A DNA stretch of 64,000 nucleotides from DTU015 sp964641455 (GCA_964641455.1 CAZXLH010000005.1:1-64000); one strand, 5' to 3'. Counted from the stretch's first letter, positions 1 to 10,300 are shown. Numbers and translations are program-made. Notes: generated by a model not told the origin, from the sequence alone.

Positions 1-415
1 CTATTGCAAGTTTCTGTTTCATGCCCTTGGACATTTTGTGAATTGGCCGATCGCTTTCCAGTTCAAACCGTTCTATCAGATTGTCTCTCAGTCTGATGTC
101 CTTGGTACCGCGCATATCTGCCATAAATTCCAGAAACTGCTGCCCGGTCATGTTGTCAAAGAAAGCAATTTCACCTGGGATGTAGCCCAGTGATTCTTGT
201 ATTTCAGCGGAGTGAGTTCTACAGTCAAGCCCACTAATGGTGCAGTTGCCTGCAGTGGGGTTTGTGAACCCAAGCAGAACCCGGATGGTCGTAGTTTTTC
301 CGGCACCGTTAGGGCCCAGGAAACCAAACACTTCGCCTTCTTCCACTCTCAAATTGATGTTGAAAATGCCTTTGCCGTTAGAATACACTTTGCTTAGATT
401 GTGGGTAGCAATCAT
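1..415 (-). CDS. ABC transporter ATP-binding protein (partial, N-terminal part)
   Basis: This is the ATPase subunit of an ABC exporter; it would bind and hydrolyse ATP on the cytoplasmic face to drive a partner permease that lies outside the window. The visible 138 residues contain a Walker A motif GPNGAGKTT at residues 34-42, a Q-loop region around residue 80 and the start of the signature motif (MSKGMKQKLAI) at the window edge. The SKGM-type signature and compact N-terminus resemble the single-domain ATPases of ABC-2 type exporters of the bacitracin/antibiotic-resistance type. The ATG at 415 follows AAGGGGAG at a normal distance. The gene runs off the left edge, so Walker B and the C-terminus are not seen. 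Confidence 0.93.
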   Translation of the reverse strand, partial: MIATHNLSKVYSNGKGIFNINLRVEEGEVFGFLGPNGAGKTTTIRVLLGFTNPTAGNCTISGLDCRTHSAEIQESLGYIPGEIAFFDNMTGQQFLEFMADMRGTKDIRLRDNLIERFELESDRPIHKMSKGMKQKLAI

Positions 416-716
416 TTTCTTCTCCCCTTATAGGGCTGACGAGTTTAGGCTATCTTGTAGGAGCCATAGTTACTAAGCCGTGGTGATTTCCCAGGCACCT
501 CTCTGCCTTCGTTCGCCAGTCCCTGCTTATCAACAGCACGAGCCAGCTCAGCAACAGCGCTTATGAAACTCAATCTAAAACCATTATAATCCAAATTGCC
601 AGCAATTCTGAGTAGTACAGGATGAAGATTTGACGTTGATGCCAGACCTTTGGGTTTAAGGACTCGATTATCCGAATTTATTGGACTACAAGGCTGGCTT
701 TTGAAAAAGATCCTGC
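416..716. other. Intergenic stretch without recognisable gene
   Basis: Leader side of the ABC ATPase gene followed by non-coding sequence. I see no convincing ORF, RNA or repeat here. It runs into the decayed gene fragments that begin at about 717. Confidence 0.6.
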
Positions 717-898
717 TTCCAGAGGTTTCAAGCCTTTGACATCACAAAACAGCAAGTTGACGCAATTGTCAACGCAGCCAACAACACTTTATTGGATTTG
801 TGTCGTACGGATTCGCGGAGCAAGGCATTGCGTCATTGCAGTCAGTTACCAGGATAGCTTAGTATATGGTGTGAAATACGTCTCCATACAACAGGGGA
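717..898 (+). pseudogene. Macro-domain (ADP-ribose-binding) gene fossil
   Basis: In the frame starting at 717 the peptide DITKQQVDAIVNAANNTLL appears at 738-794; it matches the hallmark N-terminal motif of macro-domain proteins (DIT..xVDAIVNAAN..LL), which bind or hydrolyse ADP-ribose derivatives. The glycine-rich loop that should follow is missing. After about 805 a different frame gives a stretch that loosely resembles the later segment of the domain (around 808-890), suggesting an internal deletion and a frame change. There is no intact start or full-length frame, so this is a remnant rather than a gene. The motif match is seen directly; the deletion model is inference. Confidence 0.6.
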
Positions 899-1486
899 TT
901 GAATGTACTAGCTGGGATACAAGCTTGCGTAAGAGATGCCCGGTGTCAGGGTGCGGACGTCACACTGATTGACACCAGCGGGCTTGTGAAGGGTGTTACA
1001 GGAGCGCAGCTCAAACGCGCCAAGGCTGAAGCTGTAAGGCCCGATCTAATCATCACATTGAGCACTCCGGGAGTTGAGCCATTCACAGGCTGCCTCCAAC
1101 ACCTTGGGTTTCGGATTCGCCGTTTCTTACCAATTCCAGGCGCACGAGCTAAAACTGCAGAAGAACGTAAGTAAGGATCATCGGATATCTCGCTGGAATA
1201 ACTATCTTGGCAGCGTCCTCAGTTAATGGAAGTTGACCTTTCCCGTATTGAGGTACGCCGTTGGTGGGGTGAAAGACGGTATGTGGATATAGAGCACGTG
1301 TCCCACGGAACTGTGGCTGCAGTGCAAGACCCCAGGCGGCCGGGTATTCATGTTCCCTGCATATGGATGGTGGCAGAGCAAGTAGAGCCAGGTGGTTTAG
1401 GCGGGGCTGAGGCGGCAGGAGTAGGCTGGCAGCCATTGCCGGGGCCGATCTTTTTGCTGTTAAACCCAACCAGGATTGTCCGCTGA
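899..1486 (+). pseudogene. Clp1/Grc3-type polynucleotide 5'-kinase gene fossil
   Basis: From 899 to about 1170 the frame encodes a block with VTLIDTSGLVKG and LKRAKAEAVRPDLIITL, typical of the central region of Clp1/Grc3-family P-loop polynucleotide kinases (a Walker B-like DTxGLVxG followed by an LKxxKxExxxPDLxxAL segment). At 1171-1173 the frame stops, but the +1 frame continues with a basic KDHRISRWNNYL segment expected after the EER motif, and from 1226 a third frame continues with VDLSRIEVR. Two frameshifts and loss of the Walker A region make this a pseudogene. Family assignment rests on motif recognition only. Confidence 0.55.
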
Positions 1487-1613
1487 AATCTCGGTACCTC
1501 GATTAGGCAAGTTTCCAGGGACTTAGGTAAACGCATTCAGTATGTAGATGTGAGTAGTACTGATATAACGTTTATCGCAATCGGGTTCTGCTGCTCGGTT
1601 TGAGCCACTTCTT

Positions 1614-3503
1614 CTACTCTTTAACTTGCACGAACAAGAAGAACCCAACATGATGCATAACTGGTTCCTGAGTTTCGTAGTCAATTTGGCCCCACATGCT
1701 GTTTATCACAACTTTGATTCGCAGATTGGCGGTTTCCTCTTCGAATACCATATCTTCAGGAAGGAATTCAACGCTGTCTTGGGTTTCGTACTTTGACTGA
1801 ATGCTGCCTATGAGGTCGGCAAACGATTTCCCCCATTCCAGGTTGCCGTCCAGGCTTACAGCAATGCACTGATTTTCCCAGTCATAGGTTGTGAGAACGT
1901 TATTCTGAGAGAGTGAGGCCGGCTCGCCTTTTTCGTACCAGGTTTTCGTATAATCAAACAGGTATTCGTATTTACTTACGTCCATAGACCAATCTGCTGC
2001 TTCATAGTGGAGTGATTGTACTGGCCTTGGGAATTCAGTGTCTGCGTAGCCGAATCCGAATACCTCTTCAAACTGTGCCAATGTAAAGCCTGATGGTAGG
2101 AGTTTTACGTCTGACAGGTCATGATAACGGTCAAAGTACTGAAGGATAGCCGCGATTTCCCTGCGGTCTGATTGAGTAACTTGAGATGATGGTATTATGG
2201 AATTGCCCTTTATCATGTTGTATTGAGCGCACAGTCCTTCAAGCCTTTGGTTTTGACTCCATTTGGAAACAGCAAAACTGCTCCATGGGCCGGTTACTGA
2301 AAGTGCAACTACTATTGCCAGAGAAACAGGGAGGACTATGCTCTTCCTTTTTTTAGATAGGTTTAGATATAGCATTGTTCCGAGGAGCCATAGACCCAAG
2401 ACCAATACGTAATAGCGGTTTTCCGTAATCCCAAAGGAATTGATTCTAATTCCTATAGAGGCAAACATCATGGCCAGAAGCGGAAGTACCAGTTTCGGAA
2501 AGTAGCCGGCAAACGCCTCTGCCCATCTGTTGGTAGAAGCCAGTGGCCAGACGAAGTAAAGTATTGCGGTTGTTGCTACTGAGTACCACAACACCAAATG
2601 GGATACCAGCCCAACAGGCCATTGCCGGGTGATTAGTATCTTGGCAAAGTACAAGTATAGGATGAAAGTATATGCGGCCAAAATGGGCGTAACTACATAC
2701 ATGATAAGGTTATTGAGTATTGTTGGATAGTCATGGATTTTCACTGTGGCATCGGCCATAGGTATCCCGGCCATGAACAGAAACGGAGCCACAACTCCGA
2801 CCATAACCAGCCAGATCTGAATGTAGATGCGGTAGGATATGTCCAGAGAAAAAAGCGAAGTTACTGTAAGTGTGATTGCCGCCAGCCCAATAAACAGTAC
2901 AGCGGCAAACAAGACGGCTATCACTGCCTGGCTAAAAAGCCTAACTATATACATTTCTAACCCTTTAGTTTTGCGGGTGTGGGGTATTATGAAAAACAGC
3001 AGGAAGAGACATATACATATACCTACATGCCTGCTGACGGCAACGAACGAAAGGCTTTTGAGCAGGGCATAGGTGGCCCAAGTGACCAGACTTGCGAAAG
3101 CCAAAGCAATTAAATTGCCTATTAGGGCAGAGCCCGGGTTTGAGGGTGCCTGTTCGCCGTGTCCGGAGCTGTTGGAGCCTTGCCGGCTGTGCTTCTTCCC
3201 GCCGGGTTGTTGCTCGGTGAGTTCTCGCCTGCTGGGTTTCTTCTTGTTGAGCCCCTGCTTTGTTAGCCGCTGGTTCCAAGATTCCCAAAACAATATCGCA
3301 CACCATGATGTAAGTATTCCTGCCAGGAGAGCCAGGGAAAGCCTATTCAGCGTCTCTGTTGAACGCTGATACCGGCCTGTTGTGTTTATGATGAGAGTGG
3401 CGGTAAGCGCTATTGTGAATCCGACAGATACCCAAAACCGTCTTAAGGTAGGGCCTGCCGAGGCCTGCATCCTCTTAATTAAATCTCCTAACTTTATTCT
3501 CAT
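1614..3503 (-). CDS. DUF4153-type polytopic membrane protein
   Basis: A 629-residue integral membrane protein of unknown function. It has a basic, Gln/Gly/Ser-rich cytoplasmic-looking linker at about residues 85-120, roughly a dozen hydrophobic segments spread from residue 30 to 410, and a soluble C-terminal domain of about 210 residues rich in aromatic and acidic residues. That layout, with a long multi-helix N-terminus and a tail of this size, is typical of DUF4153 proteins of Firmicutes. I place the start at the ATG at 3503, seven bases after GAGGAGA; the same frame could begin at 3554 but that start has no comparable ribosome binding site. The gene stands alone, facing the decayed region. 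Confidence 0.75.
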   Translation of the reverse strand: MRIKLGDLIKRMQASAGPTLRRFWVSVGFTIALTATLIINTTGRYQRSTETLNRLSLALLAGILTSWCAILFWESWNQRLTKQGLNKKKPSRRELTEQQPGGKKHSRQGSNSSGHGEQAPSNPGSALIGNLIALAFASLVTWATYALLKSLSFVAVSRHVGICICLFLLFFIIPHTRKTKGLEMYIVRLFSQAVIAVLFAAVLFIGLAAITLTVTSLFSLDISYRIYIQIWLVMVGVVAPFLFMAGIPMADATVKIHDYPTILNNLIMYVVTPILAAYTFILYLYFAKILITRQWPVGLVSHLVLWYSVATTAILYFVWPLASTNRWAEAFAGYFPKLVLPLLAMMFASIGIRINSFGITENRYYVLVLGLWLLGTMLYLNLSKKRKSIVLPVSLAIVVALSVTGPWSSFAVSKWSQNQRLEGLCAQYNMIKGNSIIPSSQVTQSDRREIAAILQYFDRYHDLSDVKLLPSGFTLAQFEEVFGFGYADTEFPRPVQSLHYEAADWSMDVSKYEYLFDYTKTWYEKGEPASLSQNNVLTTYDWENQCIAVSLDGNLEWGKSFADLIGSIQSKYETQDSVEFLPEDMVFEEETANLRIKVVINSMWGQIDYETQEPVMHHVGFFLFVQVKE

Positions 3504-3949
3504 ATGAAGTCTCTCCTCAGACTCAGATTTACTTTGTATTTTTGCTTGAACCAATCAACGGCGCCTAAATGTTTTCATATTTATATGTTTATATGTAAGA
3601 ATCAGCCCATGTTCAGAATACAAAGTTACTGCGCATTTACGGACAGTGCAAATGTGCTTGGCTTCTTTAGAACTTAATGTCCTCACACTATATCAACATA
3701 GACTTCAGAACAACTACCGCGGTTCCCGATGATGTAGGTGAATTACGGTTTTGTTTAGGGAGGGGCTAAGTTTTGCAGGAACATGCGGGCCAGTGAAAAT
3801 GAATGCAGGTACTGCTAACCGCGGAGATGATTTCTTCTACTTCCCGCAGGTGTTAACAGAACTTTTCGAGTGCCAGAGTCGCTATGAGCCCCGATAACAT
3901 TCACGCCGTACTGCCGCAACTCGTTGATAGATCTTCTTGGATGCCAGAG
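3504..3949. other. Intergenic stretch with a decayed direct repeat
   Basis: No intact gene seen. On the minus strand, two copies of a GACTCTGGCA-led block (near 3951-3910 and 3890-3850) align imperfectly over about 40 bases, spaced by about 63 bases. A short open stretch on the minus strand between 3944 and 3800 reads plausibly as protein but needs a frameshift to stay open, so I do not call it a gene. Confidence 0.4.
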
Positions 3950-4387
3950 TCAATAGGAGGTTTGAAGTAAGCGGAGAAAAGCCTGTTGGAACCGTTCATC
4001 GTCGGCATTGGTTCGGGCTGAAGGCCCTTTGGTTCGCCCGCCGCCTCGGCGGTGCCGGGCCAGTAGGTTTCTTTGTTCTAGCATGAAGGGTATTCGTTGG
4101 CTGGTGTAAATCAGTCCGTTGGGTGCAATGGCGCGTGCTTTCTTACCCAGAATAACTGCTGCAAGCCCCCAATCTTGGGTGACAACAATGTCACCTTGCT
4201 TTACTCGATTGGCTATTACAAGGTCTACCGCTTGTGGCCCGGGATCTACGATAATGTGTTGTTCACCATCTAGCAAATGATTGGTTGTAGAAACCGTGAT
4301 AAGTTCATAGCCCAATCGGATTCGGTTTGTTCTTAAGAAATGTATAACGCTGCGTGGGCAAGCATCTGCGTCAACCCAGACATTCAA
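3950..4387 (-). CDS. yqxD: YaiI/YqxD family (UPF0178) protein
   Basis: A 145-residue cytoplasmic protein of the YaiI/YqxD family (DUF188), a PIN-like fold whose biochemical role is not established. The family hallmarks are present: the N-terminal VWVDADACP motif immediately after the start, DPGPQAVDLVIANR in the middle, TQDWGLAA, and a conserved ALNPxG-like segment (here AIAPNGLIYT), followed by a basic GGGRTKGP tail. I choose the TTG at 4387, which follows GGAGGT by eight bases and puts the conserved motif at residue 3; the frame is open upstream to an ATG at 4501 but that extension is not family-like. Length fits the usual 150 residues. Confidence 0.9.
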   Translation of the reverse strand: MNVWVDADACPRSVIHFLRTNRIRLGYELITVSTTNHLLDGEQHIIVDPGPQAVDLVIANRVKQGDIVVTQDWGLAAVILGKKARAIAPNGLIYTSQRIPFMLEQRNLLARHRRGGGRTKGPSARTNADDERFQQAFLRLLQTSY

Positions 4388-4618
4388 AATAAGATACCTC
4401 CAACAGGATACCTCTAACCGAAATACTTCTAAGTAAAGTATATCGTACAAAGAATCTATATCCAGGGCAACTGCTTGATTAAGGCCTCTGCGAGTCTCCA
4501 TGCTATAGATTTGCAGATGGAGGTGTCACTTTGGAAGACAGGTTTTGGTGGATGTGTATCGGAAACGAACGGATTTGCCGTGATTAGTCATGAAGATTCT
4601 CTACAGCATACAGTCAAT

Positions 4619-4671
4619 TGTGGATACACTGGGGATATCCTGTGAATAGACTGTGAGTATGTTGTGTATAA
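4619..4671 (-). promoter_or_regulatory. Five DnaA-box-like 9-mers at exact 11-bp spacing
   Basis: Read on the plus strand, TGTGGATAC (4619), TGGGGATAT (4630), TGTGAATAG (4641), TGTGAGTAT (4652) and TGTGTATAA (4663) follow each other with starts exactly 11 bases apart. Each is a degenerate complement of the DnaA box TTATCCACA, so the boxes point along the minus strand. Spacing of one helical turn would place all five on the same face of the DNA. The array lies between mscL and yqxD. DnaA binding is an inference; the periodicity is seen directly. Confidence 0.5.
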
Positions 4672-4836
4672 CGTCTTATCTTCAAAGATTCATTGGGACA
4701 CTCATGTTTCCTTCAAATAAAAACTACAACAGATACCCACACGTTGCTGCAGGTCACAATTGATATTCTTGGTTCACTTTTGCCAATCATAACATTTTGA
4801 TACCGAAGGTTATGATTGGGCCCCACAAAACGGTTT

Positions 4837-5286
4837 CTAATCCAAATCAGCTGTGCAATGCGGGCATTTAATCGCCCTAATAGATACTTCGCTTTGACAA
4901 AACCGACATGTCTTGGTAGTTGGCGCGGCGGGTTTCTCCTCAGCGGCCGGAGACGCAAGCGCTCTTACCCTGTTGACCTGCTTTACTATCAGAAAAAGTG
5001 CAAACGCGATAATAATGAAATCCACCACAGACGTAATGAAGTTTCCGTAGTTAAGGGTTGCTGCGCCTACTGCCTTGGCTTCCTCCAGGGTTTGATAGGT
5101 GTTTCCATCTAGGGCTATGAACATGTTTGAGAAATCAACTTTTCCGGTCAACTGTGCAATCAGAGGCATAATCAAATCGTTAACCAAAGAAGTGACAATC
5201 TTGCCGAATGCACCACCAATTATGACACCTACTGCAAGGTCGACAACGTTTCCTTTTACTGCAAACTCCTTAAACTCTTTCCACAT
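4837..5286 (-). CDS. mscL: Large-conductance mechanosensitive channel MscL with C-terminal zinc ribbon
   Basis: MscL forms a pentameric pore in the cytoplasmic membrane that opens under membrane tension and releases solutes on osmotic downshock. The 149-residue product begins MWKEFKEFAVKGNVVDLAVG, followed by the classic GVIIGGAFGKIVTSLVNDLIMP segment of TM1, a periplasmic loop at about residues 45-70, TM2 at about 73-95 and the KQVNR cytoplasmic region. After residue 105 it carries an Ala/Pro linker and a CxxC-x11-CxxC zinc-ribbon-like end, an extension known in some Gram-positive homologues. The ATG at 5286 follows CGGAGGC; an in-frame upstream start at 5340 is less likely. Confidence 0.96.
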   Translation of the reverse strand: MWKEFKEFAVKGNVVDLAVGVIIGGAFGKIVTSLVNDLIMPLIAQLTGKVDFSNMFIALDGNTYQTLEEAKAVGAATLNYGNFITSVVDFIIIAFALFLIVKQVNRVRALASPAAEEKPAAPTTKTCRFCQSEVSIRAIKCPHCTADLD

Positions 5287-5576
5287 GGGTTGTGCCTCCG
5301 TTCTATTTTGAAAGACCTGTAACCCTGAAATAATCTTCATAGATAATAAAGATAGAAGTTTTCCATAAGAAAAAGTATGAGCTCATAGAACATATTGAAT
5401 TTAAATATTGTGATTTTTAAACTTGCCCAGTGGTTTTGATGGGAGAGTAATTATGCTGGGTTTGCCCACAAAACACACCTGACAAATGTACTAACTTCTA
5501 ATATTATAGCGTATAACTCTGTATGCGGTAATAACTTTTGTCGGACAGACTGTGATTTTGATACCTTCTAAAAAGG

Positions 5577-5690
5577 CTTGTTAGCACACTTGCTGAGCCA
5601 TTCAGTGAACTCTCGCTCAACAACAAGGCTTTTTGGTACACTTACTGTACCATTGGGCAGTGGTCGCCGAGCAACAATGCTCATTCGCTG
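5577..5690 (-). repeat. ~53-bp family repeat, about two units
   Basis: Read on the minus strand this segment contains a unit beginning GTGTACCAAAAAGCCTTGTT and ending GAATGGCTCAGCAA, preceded by most of another unit that ends AATGGTACAGTAA and followed by the start of a third (GTGTGCTAACAAG). Unit length is about 52 bases. The pattern (GTGTACCAA..A.CCTTGTT ... GAATGG) matches the four-unit array at 36584-36800 and the copy near 26586. Unit junctions are dyad-like (GGTACA ... TGTACC). Confidence 0.5.
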
Positions 5691-6142
5691 CTTCTCGGTA
5701 TGTATAGCCCCGTGACCGGTATGTCCTCCAATGTTAAAATAATTATTGATTACTTTGTTTCATTTGTAGTTTGCGGTAGTAATCACAGGTGATCGGTAGT
5801 CATTGTGATACTTTGAACTTGCGACTTCCGCAGCAGTAGGTCAAGAAGGGTTATAAGGCAGGGCCTATTGCCAACAGGAATTTCAAACAGAGCGTCGAAA
5901 ACAGTAATTACAAGAAACGGAAACGTATTACAATGACTTTACAGTGATTTACAGTGAGTTTCGAATATGAATCCATTGCGAGCAACAGATAAAAAGTGTA
6001 CACGACTTACTTAAAGCCTATACAACATGACAAGAAAAGCATGGACAGTAGCGACTACGAAGAGAATCCCTGAAGTTGTTTTCATTTCAAGAATCGTTTG
6101 TTGCCGTGGTTTTATTCCATGAACTTTGAGAGGATGATTTTA
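5691..6142. other. Intergenic stretch upstream of the repair operon
   Basis: About 450 bases with no recognisable gene. AT-rich leader sequence precedes the metallophosphoesterase gene; near 5935-5960 there is a short repeated ACAGTGA(T/G)TT motif. No confident promoter was identified. Confidence 0.4.
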
Positions 6143-7300
6143 GTGCCATCTTTCATCCATACAGGAGATCTCCACCTAGGAAGGCCGTTTCGCAAATTAG
6201 GAAGCCTGGGCAAAGCAGTAAGGAAGGCCCAGTTGCAAACGCTTAAAAATATTCTCGATATAGTTAAGCGGACTCGTTCTGATTTTTTGGTAGTTGCAGG
6301 GGATTTATTTGATGCAAATTCAGTTTCCGGCAGGTTGGTTCAAGACGTATTGAATTACTTTGCTTCCATAGCGCCTATTCCCGTATATATACAACCGGGT
6401 ACCCATGATGTATTTGATTCCGATTCTATTTACAGAACCATTCTCTACTCTGCTATGTTGCCTTCCAATGTCACAGTAATTTCAGAAGAGCCAACTGAAT
6501 TTAACCCGGTGCCTGATGTTGGGCTATTTGCTGCAGCCAATACAACCAAAAGAGGAGGAGATCGTCCGCTTAAGCGGCTCTCGGCACTAGCGTCTCGTAG
6601 CGAGGCTAAATACAAAGTAGCAGTTGTTCACGGATCAGTAAATGTACCGGGTTTGTCAATAGACAGTGATGAGCCTCTTGTGGAACTTGAAGAAATTGAG
6701 TCGAGCCCTTTTGACTATGTAGCTATGGGGCATTGGCACAAGAGGCAGGACTGGTCTCAGGGGAGCACAAAGGCTTTCTACTGTGGTACGCCTGAAACAT
6801 TGGAGTTTGATGAAATCCCTTCTCCCGGCTCAGTGACCCTGGTTTCTCTTGACGATAACGTGAAAACCATAGCAAAAGAAGTGGGCACGTATAAATGGAT
6901 GAAGGTTAGCCTTGATTTGAGCTTAGTGCCTGACATAAAGGCTATTTTAGACAGGGTTAACCAAGCAGCAGGAAGCCATACGCTTTTGCGCTTGGAACTG
7001 AAGGGCAATCTGCCCAGCCGGGATGGTTTCGAAAGTTGCCTTGGTGTTGATGATCTTAAACAGAATCTTCAACAAGAGTTAGAGCCTAACTTTTTCTTTG
7101 TGGAGATTAGTACCGATGGGCTTACTTTCCATGAACCCGTGCCAGGTGATTTTCCTCCCAATTCGATTGGGCGGGCGTTTCATGAAATCATGGCTGAGAA
7201 GATCGAGAAAGCCCAAGACCCAGAGGAGAAAGAAATACTTCATCAGGCTTTGCTACGTGGGGCTTTGTACCTTTCAGGGAAGGCGGGGATAAGGTCATGA
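6143..7300 (+). CDS. SbcD/YhaO-like DNA repair metallophosphoesterase
   Basis: A 385-residue calcineurin-like phosphoesterase, predicted nuclease subunit of a YhaO/YhaN (SbcCD/Mre11-Rad50-like) pair acting on DNA ends. Metal-binding motifs are visible in order: FIHTGDLHLG at the N-terminus, VVAGDLFD, a PGTHD motif (the usual GNHD has Thr in place of Asn), VVHGS and AMGHWHKR. A C-terminal regulatory region of about 150 residues follows. The GTG at 6143 puts the first motif at residue 4, as in YhaO, and sits nine bases after GAGAGG; an ATG at 6134 is also possible. The stop overlaps the start of the next gene (ATGA), so the two are translationally coupled. Confidence 0.88.
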   Translation: MPSFIHTGDLHLGRPFRKLGSLGKAVRKAQLQTLKNILDIVKRTRSDFLVVAGDLFDANSVSGRLVQDVLNYFASIAPIPVYIQPGTHDVFDSDSIYRTILYSAMLPSNVTVISEEPTEFNPVPDVGLFAAANTTKRGGDRPLKRLSALASRSEAKYKVAVVHGSVNVPGLSIDSDEPLVELEEIESSPFDYVAMGHWHKRQDWSQGSTKAFYCGTPETLEFDEIPSPGSVTLVSLDDNVKTIAKEVGTYKWMKVSLDLSLVPDIKAILDRVNQAAGSHTLLRLELKGNLPSRDGFESCLGVDDLKQNLQQELEPNFFFVEISTDGLTFHEPVPGDFPPNSIGRAFHEIMAEKIEKAQDPEEKEILHQALLRGALYLSGKAGIRS

Positions 7301-10300
7301 GCAATATTCAAAATTATAAAGCTTTACATGGCGAAAACCCAAAAACACAGAGAAAACCGGGCATATCCAATGTTGAATCTCTGTCCGGTGGCCATTATCA
7401 TAGCAAGGATTCCCATGATGAATATCCTGTCTCATCTGTTGAGCGCGGCTCATCTGCTGGGAATAACGGTTTACATAACCAAACCGCAAAAGATGGTTTC
7501 ATTCGAATCAAGCGGATCAGAATGGTGGGGTTCAGGTCGTTTGAGGATTACACTCTCGACTTTCCGCCTGGGCTTGTTTTTGTTTGCGGGCCTAATGAAT
7601 CAGGCAAAACCGGAATAATGAAAGCAATTCAGTTAGGCCTTTTCACTGATGCAGGTACTTCGCGGAAAGACGTCCGCCGGCTCACACGATGGGGAAGCGA
7701 TCAAGGATTTCGAATCGAACTTGTGCTTGAAAACCAGGACGGCCAATGGGAAATCATCAAGGACTTTGATACCGGGCGCAATATGTTGAGCAAACCCGAT
7801 GGGGCCAGAGTGCGTGACAAGCACCGGATCTTAGAGGTTATCGCCGGGCTTCTGGGCATTCCGAAGGAAGGCGCTGAAGCCGCTTATATATCCAGTGTAT
7901 GTGTGCTTCAGGATGAGTTGGCCACCGGTGGTGAAGACCTGAAAAAACTTATTGAAAACCGTGTTGTCGGCGGAGGAGTTGACGTTATCAAACTAGCCGA
8001 CGATGCTGATAAGAAAATCCGAGAACTTAGAGCAGGTAGAATGGGCGGTGTTTATCAGGGGGAACTTACTCGAGCTTCAAACCGGGTTTCTGAGTTTGAA
8101 AAGAAACTGGATGATCTGAAGGCCAAAGTTAACCAAGGCCAAGAGGCGAGAACAAGGGTATTAGAACTTACTCAGCTGGAAGAGGAGCTGAGCAAACAAG
8201 TGATTGTTCTTGATGAGACACTCAAAAAGGCTAAGATACATGCTCAAGCGCAGGACATTGTCGAACGGGAAAGCAGAGAACTAAAGAGTATTTCAGATCA
8301 AAAGCAAGATCTTGAAGCTTTTAAGAAAAAACTGGCCGAAATAGAGCCTGAAATACAAGCCCTGTCTGAAGCCAAGAAGAAGCTTGACGAGCAAGTCGCG
8401 CGTAAGCACCGGCTCGATGAAATTGAGCGTGACATAGTGAAGGCCCGAGAGGAAAGGGCACGGCTTGGCGAACTATGCAAGAAGGCTGAGAGTATGTTAC
8501 AGGAGGCTGAAACTCTTGAACGAAAGGTTAAGAGCTTGGTGCTGATAGTTCCTGAGAAGGTTGAAAGAGCTGTGGAACTTAGCCGGCGTCTATCCCACCA
8601 CAATCAAGATCTGCTTAATGCAAGAGGTGTATATGCTAAGCTGCAAGAAGATATATCTACACACATGGAGATAATCAAAGCCAAATCTGAGGAAAAATCG
8701 CGCCTTTCAACGCTGCTTGAAATAAGAGAGCAGTACGAACTGGCCAATTCAATATCGGCTTACATCCAAGGAATCGAGTTTGCAATAGGGCAATATGAAG
8801 GCAATAGACGTAAACTTGCGGCACTGGTGCCTGTATCTGAAAGTGATGTTAAAGAGGCTGAGAGCCTTTCCAGAGAGATATCAGCTATGTCCAAAGTACC
8901 TGCCGGGCTCAATCTTGAAATCTGCACGGCTTCCGGCGTTAAGGGCCAAATGGGTATTGACGAAAGCCCTGGTACACATATTGAGCCGGGTTCTGCAAGG
9001 TTTTCAGCGCGTAAGCGTATAAGAGTCAACATCCCACAAGTGCTCGATATGCAGGTCAACACAACTGATGCAAAACCATTTTTTGATAAAATGGGCCAAG
9101 CCCAAGCCAAGCTCAGCCAGATTCTTCAACGCTATAATGTCAAAAGTGTTGAGGCACTTTTGGCAGTTTTTGCTCAATACCAAAGTGTTGAGTCTCAAGT
9201 TTCGCATTCTTACGAGAGGCTTGCAAATCTTGTGGCCGCTATTGATGTAGCCCGGTTTGAAGCACTTGTTGAAGAACCTAGCGGCTCCGAAGGTGCTGCT
9301 ATTCGTTTAGTTGCGAAAGGACTCCCCGGTGACTGTGCCGGTGACAATTTCATTGATTCTCCCCTCTCAAAGCAAGCAAATTGTGTGGAATCCGAATACG
9401 GGTTGCCCCGTAAAGCCCAGGAAAGCTGTAAAGAATCTTTTACTGTAGCTCAAAACATACTAGACACCTTTCGCTTACAGCTCGGCGAGCTAAAACCCAT
9501 GGTGTCCCAGAGCTTGGCTGATTTGGATATGACCCTTGAAGAACTTAAGGAACAACAGGTTCTTCAAATTGAAGAAAAGCTTCAAGGGGTAAAACGCCGG
9601 TTGCAGGATGAGGCCCAAAGTATGGCCAAATTGAAAGGTTCTGTCGATAGTCTGGAACTTGAGAAAAGAGAAGCAGCGGTACAGTCTATTGCTGATTCTA
9701 TTGACGCATTGGTTAGAGAGGCCGGATGTGTATCTTTAGAGGATATGGTTGCCAAGCGGGATGAACTCTTGTTTTTGAAAGGTGCTGTACAAGATAGGAA
9801 GTCGAGAGCAGGCGATCTTCTTGGCGATAAAAACATAGAGGAGTTACACAAAGAGATTGACGGCGCTAATGAAAAGATTACGGCTTTGGAAGAAGAAAAG
9901 AGCCGTATTTTCGCCAAAGGCCCGCTAACCGGTAACTTAGAAGAGCAATTACACAAGGCAGAGCAAGGCCTTAAGAATAAGGAAACGAAGCGGGAACGGC
10001 TCATCGGTAGGATAAGCGCTGTAAATTTAGAGGCACTGAACAATAAGCAAATTGATATTATTGGAAGGCTTGTACCTGCTCAAGAACAATTGCAAAAGAC
10101 CCGGCCATACAAAATGTTGCCTACAGAGGTAGTGGAAAAGGAACGTGAACTTGATGAAAAGCGAAACCTGCTTGACCGGTTAAACAAAGATAAGGCTGTT
10201 GCTAAAGCAACGGTTCAGATTGTAACCGAAGGGGCCGAGGATATTGCCGGTGCAACTGAGGAACTTGATGATGCAAAAAGGTATTTAGCGCATATTGAGC

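Noticed and set aside
3800..3944. Small minus-strand gene or gene remnant
   Set aside because: The readable peptide needs a frameshift in about 150 bases and matches nothing I know; an imperfect direct repeat explains the sequence at least as well.
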